A DNA stretch of 64,000 nt from Tenrec ecaudatus. Lineage: Eukaryota; Chordata; Mammalia; Afrosoricida; Tenrecidae. Location of the stretch: the NCBI RefSeq assembly GCF_050624435.1, contig NC_134542.1, positions 115,489,677 through 115,553,676 on the forward strand. Direction: 5' to 3'. Both the position numbers and the translations under genes were made by a program. The notes below the pieces were generated by a model. The model was not told the origin of the DNA, ran no database searches, and saw only the letters and a program-made list of their open reading frames with translations. This document shows, piece after piece, positions 47,930-60,963 of this stretch (positions are counted from its first letter, which is position 1; every line of letters begins with the position of its first letter).

Positions 47930-50900
47930 TTTTTTTTTAAGCTTAGCTCAGCAGACTCGTGTTGTACTTGTCCTTTTGTGCTTGGCTTACTTCGCATGAT
48001 TTCCTCCAGTTCTTCCCATGTGGCGATATGCTTCATGCATTCATTCACTACTTTTTAGCGATGGGTAGTGCTCCATTGTATGTATATACCACAGTTTCTT
48101 AATCCACTCGACAATTGATAGAAATTTAGGTTGTTTCCAACTCCTTGCAATTGTGAACTGTGCCGCAATGAACATTGGAGCACAGATATCTGACCATGGT
48201 TTGTGTATTGCCTCTTCTGGGTATATGCCCAGGAGGGGGATCGCTGGGTTGTATGGTAGCTCAATTTCCATCTGATTTAGAAATTGCCAGATCGATTTTC
48301 ATAGTGGCTGTTACATGCTTACAGGTCCACCAGCAGTGGATGAAAGTTCCTGTCTCCCCACAGCCCCTCCAACACTTGTCGCTTTCCAATTTTTTCAATT
48401 GGGCTATCTTTGAGGGTGTTAGGTCGTATCTCATTGTTGTTTTAATTTGCATTTCTCTTATGGCTAAAGATCGAGAACATTTTCTCATATGTTTATTGGC
48501 CATTCGGATTTCTGCCCCTCTGAAACTTCTGTTCAGGTCCTTTGCCCACCTCCTCAGTGGGTATTTAGTCTTTTTGGAAGCTAACAGAGTATTGTAAATT
48601 TTAGTAATAAGGCCTTTGTCTGATGTGTCATTGCTAAAGATGTTTTCCCAGTACATGGACTCTCTTATTACTCTCTTGGTGAATTCTTATCGATATACAC
48701 AGATGTTTTATCTTCAGTATATCCCACTTGTCAATTTGCCTCCTCTGTGTTTGTGTCCTTCCCTATTTCTGATAGCCTGTGTATTCCCTGTGCCAAAGTT
48801 CTCAAGTTGGTCCCAATTCCCTCATTGATGGCCCTAATAGCTTGGACCATCTTGTCTGTGATCCACCTTGAGTTTATTCTTGTGCATGGAGTAAGGTAAG
48901 AGCCTTGCTTCATTTTTCTGCAGGTAGATATCCATTTTTTCCAGCGCCACTTGTTGAAGAGGACATCTGCTTCCCATTGGATCTTATTTTGGTGTTTATT
49001 AAAGATCAGTTGTCTGTGTGCAGATGATTTTATTTCTGGGTTTTCAGTTCTTTTTCATTGGTCTGAGTAACTGTCATTATACCAATACCATGCAGTTTTG
49101 ACAACTGTGGCTGTATAATTAGTGCTAAAGTCAGGTAAAGCAAGCCCTCCCACTGTGTCCTTCTTCTTGAGTTCTCTGCTATTTCTGGGCTTCTTCCCTC
49201 TCCATATGAAGTTGGTAATCAGTTTTTCCATTTCTTTGAAGAAAGATGAGGGTAATTGTATCGGGATTGCATGAAACTTATATAGTGCCTTGGACAGAAC
49301 TGACATGTTTACCATATTGAGCCTTCCAATCCACAAGCATGGGATATTCTTTCAGTTGTTGAGGTCACTCTTGGTTTCTTGTAATAGTGTTCTGTAGTTT
49401 TCCTCATATAGGTCTTTTGTTCTTTTAGTCAGGTATATCCGTAGATATTTCAATTTGCACTTGACTATTGTGAAGGGTGCCACCTTTTCGATCTCCTTTT
49501 CTGTGGTCTTATCCGATGTGTATAGCAGTCCAACAGACTTCTGTTTGTTAATCTTGTATCATGCCACTCTGCCAAACACGTCTATTACTTCGAATACTCC
49601 CCTTTGTGGAGCTTTTGGGGTTTTCCATATATAAATTTATATCATCTGAAAATAACGATAGTTTCAGCTCTTCCTCCCCCAGACGAATACCTTTGATGTC
49701 TTTTCTTTGCCTTCTACTGTTAGCTAAAACCTCCAATATGATGTTACATAAGAGTGGGACAAGGGCATCCTTGTCTGGTCCCCTTTTTCAGTGGGATTGT
49801 GTTCATCTTTTCTCCATTGACTACTACATTGCTGTTGGCTTTTCATATATAGCTGGTATTGTCTTGAGGAATTTTCCTTCCATTCCTATCTTCTCAAGTG
49901 TCTTAAACAGGAATTGGTGTTGGATGTTGTCGGTTGCTTTTTCTGCATCTATCAACATTATCATATGGTTCTTATAGTTTTTCATGTCAATGCTGCGAAT
50001 GATACTAATGGTCTTTCGTATGTTGAACTATCCCTGCATCCCTGGTATGAATCCCATTTGGTAAAGGTGAATTATTTATGTTACATACTTTTGTATTCTA
50101 TTGGCCAGTATTTTGTTAAACATTTTTGCACTGATATTCATCAGAGATATTGGTCTGTAGTTTTTGTGGGATGCTTGCCAGGTTTTGGTATCCGAGTTAT
50201 ACTAGCTTCATAGAAGGAGTTCTGCAGTTTGCCATCTTTTTCTGTCTTCTGGAAGAGTCTGTGTAGGATTGGTGTTAGTTCTTCCCTAAATGCTTGGTAG
50301 AATTCTGTGAAGCCATCTGGTCCAGGGGATTTTTTTTGTTGGTAATCCCTTGATAACCTTGTCTATGTCTTATATTTCTATGGGTCAGTTGAGATTCTTG
50401 ACATCCTTTGGGGATAGTCTAGGGAGGAATTGTTTTCCAAGAATTTGTCCATGTCTTCCAAGTTGTTCAATTTATTGGAGTACAATCCTTCGTAGTACTG
50501 TGTAATTGTCCTTTTGATTTCATTAGCGTCTGTTGTAATGTCCCCTCTTTCATCCCTCATTCTTGCTATTGAAATTTGTTCCCTCCTTTCTTTGGTTAGG
50601 TTTGCCAGCGGTCTGTTGATTCAGTTTATCCTTTCAAAGAACCAACTTTTAGCAGCATTAATTTTTCATAGTTTTCTTATTTTCCCTCCTGAATCTCAGC
50701 CCTGATATTAATTACCGTATATACTTGTGTTAAGCTGAGTTTTTCAGCACAAAAAAATGTGCTGAAAAACTGGGGTTTAGCTTATACATGGGTCAGTGGT
50801 ACCCTAGCGAAGGTGTAACATCTCGCGGGTGATTGCCGTTCCACCGCTGTTCATTCAAAGCCCCTCTGACACTGTAGGGCTTTGAATGTTTGTTTACTCA

Positions 50901-52080
50901 CATCTAACCAATCAGAACCATCCTATGACGTGGACAGCTCCAATTCACAGACACACCCGTAGTGATTCACCCATGCTGGCAGCTGAACTGATAAGGATGT
51001 GTCTGGCTGCGCTCTGTCTCTCCCCTCTGGTCTCTGTGTTACTTCACATCCTGCATTTCCCAGCCTAGGCTTATATTCGAGTTAATCAGTTTTTCTGGTT
51101 ACCCAGGTAATAATTAGGTACCTCAGCTTATATTCGGGTTGGCTTATATTCGAGTATATACGGTATTTCTTCTCTTTTGCTATTAGTAGGATTGTCCTGC
51201 TGACTCTGCTTTAGTTATTATAAATTTTGTGCTAGCATATGAATCATGAGCCTTTCTTCATTTTTCAGGTGTGCATGTATTGCTATGAACCTTCCTCTGA
51301 TAACTGCTTTGCTGTGTCCCATAAGTTTTGGTACATGGTGTTCTTGTTCTCGTTGGTTTCTAGAAATTTCCTAATTTCATCTCTGTTCTGTGCCAGTACG
51401 TGCCCCTTTTGCAATAGAGCGTTATTCATCCTCCAATTGTTTGGGCTTGTTTTCTTTGTCTTCCTTTTGTTGATTTCCTGCCTTATGGCACAGTGGTCAG
51501 AGAGAGATCTGTATGATATCAATGTGCTTAAATTCATGTAGATTGGCTGTATGTCCCAGCATGTGGTCTATGTTCGAATATGTGCCATGTAGGCTTGAAA
51601 AGAATGTAAATATTTTTGTATTTGGATGAAAAGCTCTGTAATTGTGGTGTTTAGATCTCTAGCCTCCTTGTTGAGTTTCTTTCCCTATGATCTATATTTC
51701 TTAGACAGTGGTGTATTGAAGTTACCCATTATAATTATTGAGGCTATGATTTCTTTTTTCATCTTTTGGAGTGTTTGTTGACGTATTCAGCGGGTCTCTC
51801 ATTCAGGGAATTTATATTTACAATGCTTAATGGTTCTTTGTCTACTGTTCCCTTGAGCTTTATATCGTGTCCCTCTATCTTTCTATGGTTTTCACTTTGA
51901 GGTCAATTTAATCCAAGAGTAGGATTGCAACCTCTGCTTATTTTGGATCGCTGTTTGTTGCTATGCCTTACTCCAGCCTTTGATTCACAGCCTATTTTTG
52001 TCTGTAACCCTGAGATGTGTATCTGGTAGACAGCAGATTGATGTCTTCTTGTGTTTTCCAAGCCAGTGTGATGTCATCTT
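47930..52080 (-). pseudogene. L1 ORF2 remnant (endonuclease-reverse transcriptase)
   Basis: Broken frame in minus order: endonuclease part ending SDHCAIRQEINKR (51.5 kb) and ETNENKNTMYQNLWDTAKQL; reverse transcriptase with FSDDINLYMENPKSSTK (49.6 kb), where the usual FADD is FSDD; thumb/C-terminal LPYNPAIPLLGIYPEE, FIAAQFTIARSWKQPK and WIKKLWYIHTMEHYPS (48.1-48.25 kb). Multiple frameshifts and stops, and a DNA transposon at 50715-51163, show it is dead. The first 30 or so residues of the endonuclease are not recognisable. Confidence 0.9.
50715..51163 (+). mobile_element. Palindromic TA element, longest copy (449 bp)
   Basis: Ends ccgtatatacttgtgttaag and ttatattcgagtatatacgg are inverted repeats, each flanked by TA. 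The TA duplication fits Tc1/mariner-type insertion. Near the left a perfect hairpin forms from tttttcagcaca and tgtgctgaaaaa. There is no transposase frame. The body has several CpGs (tctcgcgggtgattgccg). It interrupts L1 ORF2 and so is younger than the L1. Confidence 0.8.
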
Positions 52081-52119
52081 ATACCTTTTGTGTTGGGTGT
52101 TTTCCTACCTTCCTTTCTT

Positions 52120-53310
52120 ATTAGTGTGTTGTGCATGTATGTGTGTGGGTGGATAGTTTTCGACTTCTTGCCATCCCTAAGAAAATGCAATCTTGGAATC
52201 TGTTTTCTCTTTGTTGCCCTCTGGGTGAGGTTGTTCTGGGTGGCGGTTTCTTATTTATGCTTGGTGAGTGTTGTTCTTCTGCCCTTACTGGGTCAGCAAG
52301 GATCTTTTGTAGGGCTGGGTTTCTTCTAAGGTATTCTTTGAGTTTTACCTTGTCTGGGAAGACTCTTCTCCATCTATCTTGATTGATAATTTGGCTAGGT
52401 AGAGGATTCTTTGGTTTGTGTTGTTTTCTTTCAATTTTTGCAATATGTTTCTCACTCTCTCCTCTTCTTCATAGTTTCTCTGATAGGTCTGAGCATATTC
52501 TTATTTGGGAACCTTTATATATGATTGCTTGTTTTTCCTAGCTGCTATCATGATTTTCTCCTTTTCCTCAAAATTGGATAGTTTAACTATTATGTGCCTT
52601 AGTGACTTCTTGGGATTCAGTCTAGCTGGTGTTCTTTCAACCTCCTAAATGGTTGCCTGGTTCTCAATCATTAAGCTGGGGAAGTTTTCCTCCAATAATT
52701 CCCTCACTATTGTTGCAGATGACTTCTTTGTTGTGTCTTCCTCTGGTAATCCAATAATTCTAATGCTGGTTTTCTTCATAGCATCACACATAGCTCTTAG
52801 ATTATCTTCAGCTTCTCTGATGATCATATTAGATTTTTGTTCGCGTTGGTTAAAGTCTACTTGACTGTCCTCAAAGTCACTGGTGCAGTTCTCTGCTTCC
52901 TCCAGTCAATTTCTCAAGGTCCGTGAGTCTGCTGCTGGTTTTTTGTTATCTCCTCCCTAAGCTCTTGTATTTCCCTTTGGTGTATGGACTTTAATCTCCT
53001 CTATCATTTCATCCTTTTTCTGTATTGTTTGCCTCATATTCTATATGACTCCAAGGAGCTTTCTCAAAATTTCTTTATGTGGCAGCTGAATGTCTGTTTC
53101 TTCTATGCATGGCATTAAGTTTAGGACATCTTCTGCCATTGCCTTTTGTTTCTCCTGTTTTTTCGTTGAGGTCGTTGTGGCTGATGGCTGTTTGTGTGGC
53201 GTTGTTGTAGAGCAGCCAGTTGCCATTTTCCATGGAGTCGAAGAGCACTGGCTATCTCTGGGAGACTCATAGGAATGATTCTTCGAGCTCTCTACAACTA
53301 ATTTCACTAT
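52120..53310 (-). pseudogene. L1 ORF1 remnant (RNA-binding protein)
   Basis: Read on the minus strand: N-terminal low-complexity part near 53300-53040, then the RRM-type segment TSIRIIGLPEED (about 52.77 kb) and ENFPSLMIE, then a C-terminal domain with a LxxNPALQKILAD end near 52.3 kb. Stops interrupt it. The RIIGLPEE and PALQxIL marks are typical of L1 ORF1p. Confidence 0.8.
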
Positions 53311-54747
53311 GGAATTTGCCTGCCACTTTATCCTCCTGTGGTTTCACTCTCAAGGGGATTGCCCCAGAAGGTTGGTGGGTTGCTTGCTTTGGTGTAGAAC
53401 ACTGTGAATCGTGGAAAGAATTTCCCTGGCCATGTAGATCACTAGAAGTTTGGCAGAAGTTCCTGCAGCAGCTTGGAATGTTGACAAGTGTTGGCCGAGC
53501 TGCCTTAGGCCATGTGAGGCTCTAAGGTAGGCGGGAGGAAGTTCCTTCAGTCATGTGAGACAACAGATGAAAATAGCTCCCCTAGCCACACAAGCAGGAA
53601 TTCCCTGGTAATAAATTGGGCGTATTATCCCTGGTGGAGGTTGGCTGGGCTTTCCCCAGCCTCTGGCTATGCTACACAGGGTGGAGCTCACCTAACTGGG
53701 TGGGGGGGCAGATGTAAACGCCCTAGGCTAAGGGACGGTCTGGAGATGACACTGTCTGGAGGTTGACAGTGGAGTGTGAGAGAACAGGGAAGAGAAAGAG
53801 AAGAAGAAAAAAAATTAAAACTATGCCCACTAAGACAGTGCCTGTATTTATATATAGAGAGAAACAAAAGTAACACTATAGCTGAGCCCTGATCCATCCC
53901 TGCCCTTGGGGCTGCAAGGGTTTAATCCCTGCCCTGAGGCAGCGGCAAACTGTGGCTATGTTGAGATTAAGCCCCTGTGCCAGCTCCAAATGTTCCCGGC
54001 TCCAGCTGAGACAATGATGGGGCTAAAGTCAAACCCTAGACAGCCTCCACAGAGTTAAGTCAAAAGCCCCCAGCCCCTCAAACCTTGTGGATCTGTGCCT
54101 ACTTGTCTTTATGATACTCCTCCTGCGAGCCAGCAGTGTTGATTTTCCCTCTTGAGCTGATTTCTGCAGTAACTCTCCTGGCCTGATTTCTGCAGTCCTT
54201 TTGGAATGTCACATCATATTCTTTCTAACAAAACTTTTATAGTCATCTGTTAATGTTTTCTATTTCTTTCCATTGTTTCAGTGGAAAAAACTACTGAACT
54301 TTATTTAGATACTTAAATTTTTTCTTTAATTATTGGGAAAATGTAGCAGACTTTTGGGTTATGCATATTGTAAGAGGTGTCATTTCTTCTCAAAATTAAT
54401 TATAGATAATAGATAAGTTTATTTAAACCCAAAGGGATTTGAATGAGTGAACAAAATATTTACAAAATGCATATCAAATATTAAGTAAGCCAGAAATAGC
54501 AAAGTGGAAAAAATTTTAAATCAAAAATGCCTTGCATAATCTATGATGGGAGAGAAATTAAATAAAGCTTACATGTCCAAAAGATAGGAAAACAAATTTT
54601 GCACTCTAAATACTTAAAGAGCTCCTATCAATTAGGTATTAGAATAATGGCATTTTGGCAGAATGCTTTAGGGTACATATATTACTTAAAACAGGAAAAG
54701 AAAAATACGAGGGGGATACCCAATAAAATCCGAATTCCCCCCCAATG

Positions 54748-55074
54748 CTATGTATTTAAATTTTTTAACAAAACAACCGTATCACCTTCAAAGTACTCTC
54801 CATTACACTTAATACGTTTGTCAAATCTGCAATTCCATTCTAGGAAACTTTTTTCAAACTCATCTGTTTGGATGGCTGACAGCACCTCCCTCCTTTTTTT
54901 CTTCACCTCTTCGCCAGCATCAAATCTCTGTCCTTTCACATCCCTCTGCATTTGTGGAAACAAAAAGAAGTCACACAAAGTGAAGTCAGGAGAGTAAGGT
55001 GTGTGGAGCAATAGAGGCATGCTGTTTTTTGTCCAAAACTGGCACACTGAGATGATTGCCTGAGCAGCTTGCAT
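54748..55074 (-). pseudogene. Mariner transposase C-terminal fragment
   Basis: 108-residue frame with HTPYSPDFTLCDFFLFPQMQ and ending near the left inverted repeat. PD of YSPD is the third member of the DD34D triad. The N-terminal DNA-binding part lies to the right of the SPIN insertion with stops, and part of the centre is deleted. Confidence 0.85.
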
Positions 55075-55156
55075 TTTTGTGGTGGCAAAATCCTGTCTGT
55101 CACAAATCAGGCCTTTTGTGACACACTGTTTTGCAATCTTTTCAGAACCTCAAAAC

Positions 55157-55613
55157 CAGTTGTTCTCAGTTTTCCTTATCTTGCGACCCTTTAAATCAGT
55201 CCCCCATGTTGTGGTGATCTCTTAGCATAAAATTCTTTTCTTTTTTTTTTTTTTAACAATTTATTGGGGCTCATACAATTCTTTTCACAGTTCATACATA
55301 TACATACATCAATTGTATAAAGCACATCTGTACAGTCTTTGCCCTAATCATTTTTTTCTCTTTTCTTCTTTTACATTTTATTAGGGACTCATACAACTCT
55401 TACCACAATCCATACATATACATACATCAATTGTATAAAGCACATCCATACATTCCCTGCCCCAATCATTCTCAAGGCATTTGCTCTCCAGCATAAAATT
55501 ATTTTCATTGCTACTTCATAACTGTAATTTTGCTTCTGTTATGAATCAGGCGACCCTGTGAATGGGTCATTTGACCCCCAAAGGGTTCGCAACCCACAGT
55601 TTGAGAACCACTG
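55157..55613. mobile_element. SPIN-type hAT element inside mariner
   Basis: Left end cagttgttctcagttttcc, right end cacagtttgagaaccactg. Flanking octamers ctcaaaac and ctctaaat agree at 6 of 8 positions. The body taactgtaattttgcttctg and ttgacccccaaagggttcg identify SPIN. An L1 terminus sits inside it. Confidence 0.88.
55240..55490 (-). mobile_element. L1 dimeric 3' end inside SPIN, 16-bp TSD
   Basis: T run, then two tandem L1 termini (aatttattggggctcatac and ttttattagggactcatac), ending catttgctctcc. agcataaaattctttt (55224-55239) and agcataaaattatttt (55491-55506) are the target duplication with one mismatch. Confidence 0.92.
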
Positions 55614-56256
55614 CTCTAAATAGAAAGCTTGGTTAACAGTCTAACCTGTTGGAGTCAACTCCAAATGCACCACAGGTTGATCTTTTCATCCATTCTGGAA
55701 GTTGATGGCCATCCAGTACGAGGTTCGTCATCAATCGACATTTCACCTTTGTACACTTGAAGTTTTCCCATAGCACTGTCCTTGTAAGGTGTGTTCAATA
55801 TTACAGGTTTCTGCTGCATTTTTCCCAAGCAGGAAACAAAATTTCACCTCCACATGCTGTTTTGAATCAGCCATCACAAAAAACAAGGTTCAAGCAAACA
55901 TCTTTTATCAAAAAATTCACTGTGACCAGAATCTTCCTAGGCAGTGCTACGGAGTTCACTAATGCAGAGCGAGTTGCTGGATACTCACCTTGTGGGGGGA
56001 AATGTGTACTAAGAAAGCTCCATTCCACTCAGCATAATTCCAGTTTTGGGGGGATACCCCCTCGTAAATTATAAAAATGAAAATAGGGTATTCAAATTTT
56101 TTATAGTGTAATTGCAGTGATTTTGAAGAACAAAAAAATTTATGTATGAAAAATGCAAGAACATTAATGACCAAAGTGTTAATTGTCTTCTTGCATTATC
56201 CTTTTCTTTTAATCCTTTTTAAAAGTCTATTTTAATTGCATTTGTTCTTTTTCTAG

Positions 56257-57709
<1,453 letters not shown>

Positions 57710-57894
57710 TAGAAATAGCATTTATTTATTTATTTATTTCTAAGGCTTAGAAACAAGTTAATTTTTTATCATCAGTGAACAATCATTGTTTTATAGCTGT
57801 TTAAATGACAGTTATGTTTTGTTATTATTAATTTTCTTAGTGAAATTATACTTACATGTAACATGTTTTTTATTTGTTTGTTTCTTTGTTTTAG

Positions 57895-57966
57895 ATTTAG
57901 AGAAAATTAAGGCTTACATCGATTCCTTCCGCTTTGGAGCGCCTCCTCATGCTGGTGGAGGGATTG
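57895..57966 (+). CDS. DARS1: DARS1 exon 15: start of class II motif 3
   Basis: Encodes residues 448 (last two bases) to 472 (first base): [20 protein letters not shown] then GGIG. It carries Arg460 and Pro464. Motif 3 (GGGIGLER) is split by the intron inside Gly472. The preceding intron is the shortest in the window, 214 bp. The acceptor is gttttag and the donor gtaata. Confidence 0.97.
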
Positions 57967-58159
57967 GTAATATCTCTTTACTGTTACATCATACTCGTTT
58001 CTACCAAGATTCATGGACAGCACAATTAATTAGTTCGAACTAAATTTTTTAGTTCATATTTAGAATTCAAAAAGAAAATTTTGTATTTTATCACTGCTTA
58101 CAAATCAGACCTTAAATGTTAAAAGTATAATACAAACTTGAAATATAAGAATTTTTTTA

Positions 58160-58299
58160 GAGGACCTGATGCCAGGTGCTTACGTGGAGAGCAAATGTTT
58201 TGAGAATGATGAGGACAATGAATGTACAAATGTGCTTTACACAATTGATGTATGTATGGATTGTGATAAGAGTTCTATGAGCCCCTAATAAAACGATTA
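58160..58299 (+). mobile_element. L1 3' end (plus), first of a tail-to-tail pair
   Basis: About 140 bp ending gagcccctaataaaacgatt. Flanked by aagaatttttt-type copies at 58147 and 58300. Confidence 0.85.
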
Positions 58300-58313
58300 A
58301 AGAATTTTTTTTA

Positions 58314-58528
58314 ACAATTTATTAGGGGCTCATACAACTCTTATCACATTCCATACATATACATACATCAATTGTATAAAGCACATCCATACATTCCCTG
58401 CCCCAATCATTCTCAAAGCATCCGCTCTCCACTTAAGCCCTTTGCATCAGGTCCTCTTTTTTTTCCCCATCCCACCTCTCTCCCCGCTCCCTCATGTGCC
58501 CTTGGTAATTTATACATCGTTATTTTTA
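58314..58528 (-). mobile_element. L1 3' end (minus), second of a tail-to-tail pair
   Basis: Starts acaatttattaggggctcat and ends gtaatttatacatcgttatt. Flanked by the 58300 and 58532 copies of the same A/T motif. Forms an inverted repeat of about 130 bp with the preceding copy. Confidence 0.85.
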
Positions 58529-59149
58529 AAAAAGAATTTTTTAAAGTAAATGACTAACATGAATATTTTGTTTCCAAGGGACAAATGAACTCCCAACCTA
58601 GGTATTAAAATATTACTGTAATAAAATTCTAGCCACCCTTGTCCCAGATGGGTTTAGAAACGACTCTCTAAGAGAATGGAACCCTCTTTCTCTGCATTCT
58701 TGAGCTCATTCACAGAAGCCCAAATTGAGGCTCTCCCTTGAATTAGCTCACCTTGAACTAGTTCAAGCTTTAATTTGGGCTTCTCTACAGCACATTTTTT
58801 GTTGAAAAGTAGTATTTGTCTGACATTTAGGATCACTTCTACAGCTTATGTCGTTTAAAATGAATAAATGTTTCTTCAACTCATTTCTTAGATATCTATA
58901 ACAAAAACTTGTATGAAGAATTATGGGAATGGTTTTCCTCTCTGCACTGGTACATATTTAAGACTGACCATAACCAAGAATAAGTTCTGCATATAAGCAA
59001 ATTTTCTAATACAGAATCTGCAGCTAATGAGGATCAACTCAATATAGTCTAAACAAATCCAGGATTTCAAATTTGAAAGTTAGTAGGATATGCATTCCCC
59101 TCCCCTCAGGAAATCATTGTTTTCTGCCTGCCTTTTGCATAGGCAAAAA

Positions 59150-59480
59150 ATATATATACACATACATCTGTATCTTTTTAGTATTTTTATACAAGTTGTC
59201 AGATAATACATCTGGAACCTCAGATTTCTTTCACTTAAAATTTTTGTAGCTCATTCCATATTAATACATTAAAAGCTTTTTCATGTTTTATAGCTACATA
59301 GACTAATGAAAGAGTACACATTAATCGTGATAGCCAGCTTTCTGCTAATGGACATGAGGTTGTTACCAGCCTTTTATTGTTCCAAACAATGCTATTTTGA
59401 ATTATAGTTTTAATTTCAATGAAAAATTTAGAGCCAAATTTTCATATTTGGTAATGATGTATCCTGCATGCATATTTTAC
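59150..59480 (-). repeat. Ancient L1-like relic
   Basis: ctaatggacatgaggttgtt, then ttattgttccaaacaatgct are old L1 3' segments in the antisense direction. The rest is diverged. Confidence 0.5.
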
Positions 59481-59689
59481 CAACCTGTATGATTACTTGA
59501 GGATGTAAATCTTAACCTTAATGATGAATGAGGAAGCGGGAATGGTTATAACAGTTTTGCATGCTTGTTGTAGCTACACACCAAAAAAAAAGGAAATTTC
59601 AAATTTCCATCTGTCTTTTTTAAGTTACCCTTTTTTTTCTACTTTGCCAGCGTTTGTTTACTATTCATATATGTCTTGATTCATAACAT

Positions 59690-60230
59690 TGATTGCAATC
59701 CAACTTCCTCCCTGTGTTCACCATTTCCATTGGTCCTTTGTCTCCTATCCCTTCCTTTCTGAGGTTTATCCCTGGGCACATCCTGCCCTTTTGAACACAT
59801 GCCTATTGTTGATTATTGTCAGCTGATACATCTGAAACCTCAGATTAATTACATACCTCCCTGTGTTTCCTGTGCCTGAGAGTTGAGCCACAGTTGCTGA
59901 GCGCTAAAGAGTGCCTCAGGGCCATAGCCTCAAGGCTTCCTACCAGTTTGGACCTGACCAGTGTGCATGGGTTTTGTTATGACTTGAGTTTTGTTTTGTT
60001 TTTAAGGTTGGAATTGCTTCATTGGGGTATAGGCGCCACAGGTCCCCGTATGACTTGAGCGTTGTTCCACATTTTTCCCCCATTTTATCCAAAACCTACA
60101 CTTTTCAGACAGCAGTAATAGCTAGGCACCATCTAATTCATCTGGTCTCAGGTTCATGGACACTGGTGTTTGCATGGTACATTAGCGCCTTGAACTAATT
60201 GTTTCCTTGCATCTTAGGTTCTATTTTCTA
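59690..60230 (-). repeat. Older afrotherian L1 3' UTR relic
   Basis: The blocks tagctaggcaccatctaatt and catctggtctcaggttcatg, and tgagcgctaaagagtgcctc, resemble the L1 3' UTR remembered from elephant more than the tenrec-type 3' UTR seen elsewhere in the window. It is diverged and has no visible terminus. Confidence 0.5.
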
Positions 60231-60780
60231 TCTTTAATAATTAAGTTTTGAGAAAATAAGACTTTTTAAAATCTTTAAAATTAGAAGTTGTTACTATACA
60301 AAAATTGTGACCTTGCCCTTTTTTGTGTGTGAGATGTCAGCCTTAAATTTTCATGAAATAGATCAATCAAAATGCACACAAAATGTGTCATCTAATAGTT
60401 CTGCTGTGTTTCTTGTGTGTTCCTTATCTTAATTCAGTCTCTGATACACTCACAATATTTAGCATCATAATGTGCTTTGTAGCATGTATGGTAGGAGCCA
60501 CCATATTACTTGTAAGTAAAATTTGAACAACTTTCGGATACTTCCATGAATAAAGTTCCTTGGATGTTTTTACATTCTCTTACACTGATGGTCTGAGGTA
60601 CTTAATTAGAATCTGGTAGCATTTGAAAATATTTTTATGAAGTGGTTTATTTTGCTTCTTATTATTTAAATCATAAATTGTATAATATCTCATTCTACCT
60701 TGATTACCTGAACTTTTTGTTGTCATTAAACTCTCCAGAATAGAAGTCAATTTCCTTACTAACAGAAAAGAATATTTTGA

Positions 60781-60963
<183 letters not shown>

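Larger units (their letters stand above)
45657..54212 (-). mobile_element. Nearly full-length inactive L1 (8.6 kb, minus)
   Basis: A complete L1 layout on the minus strand: 5' UTR (about 53320-54212), ORF1, ORF2 and a 2.2-kb 3' UTR. Flanking atcagattcttt (45645-45656) and atcatattcttt (54213-54224) are a 12-bp target duplication with one mismatch. It contains a 449-bp DNA element in ORF2. Both frames carry stops and frameshifts, so it cannot move. It serves as the reference from which the other L1 fragments were recognised. Confidence 0.9.
54708..56064 (-). mobile_element. Mariner transposon, decayed, with TA target
   Basis: Ends cgagggggatacccaat and ggatacccctcg-type are inverted and bounded by TA (54706-54707 and 56065-56066). 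The minus-strand frame at 54748-55074 carries YSPDFTLCDFFLFP, the third catalytic Asp of mariner transposases, and GEYFEGD near its end. After removing the inserted SPIN the element is about 0.89 kb, so an internal part of the usual ~1.3 kb is missing. No intact transposase. Confidence 0.88.
44311..56256 (+). other. DARS1: DARS1 intron 12 (11.9 kb)
   Basis: Holds a + strand truncated L1 (44565-45235), the 8.6-kb L1 (45657-54212) with an inserted TA element, and the mariner/SPIN/L1 nest (54708-56064). 45240-45640 and 54230-54700 are unassigned AT-rich sequence. Repeats make up about 90 per cent of this intron. Confidence 0.8.

Noticed and set aside
48175-48597. 140-codon plus-strand frame
   Set aside because: It is antisense to L1 ORF2. 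The minus-strand frames opposite it carry the real reverse-transcriptase C-terminal motifs.
57786-58043. 85-codon frame through exon 15
   Set aside because: Only the part between the splice sites (57895-57966) matches AspRS; the rest is intron read-through.
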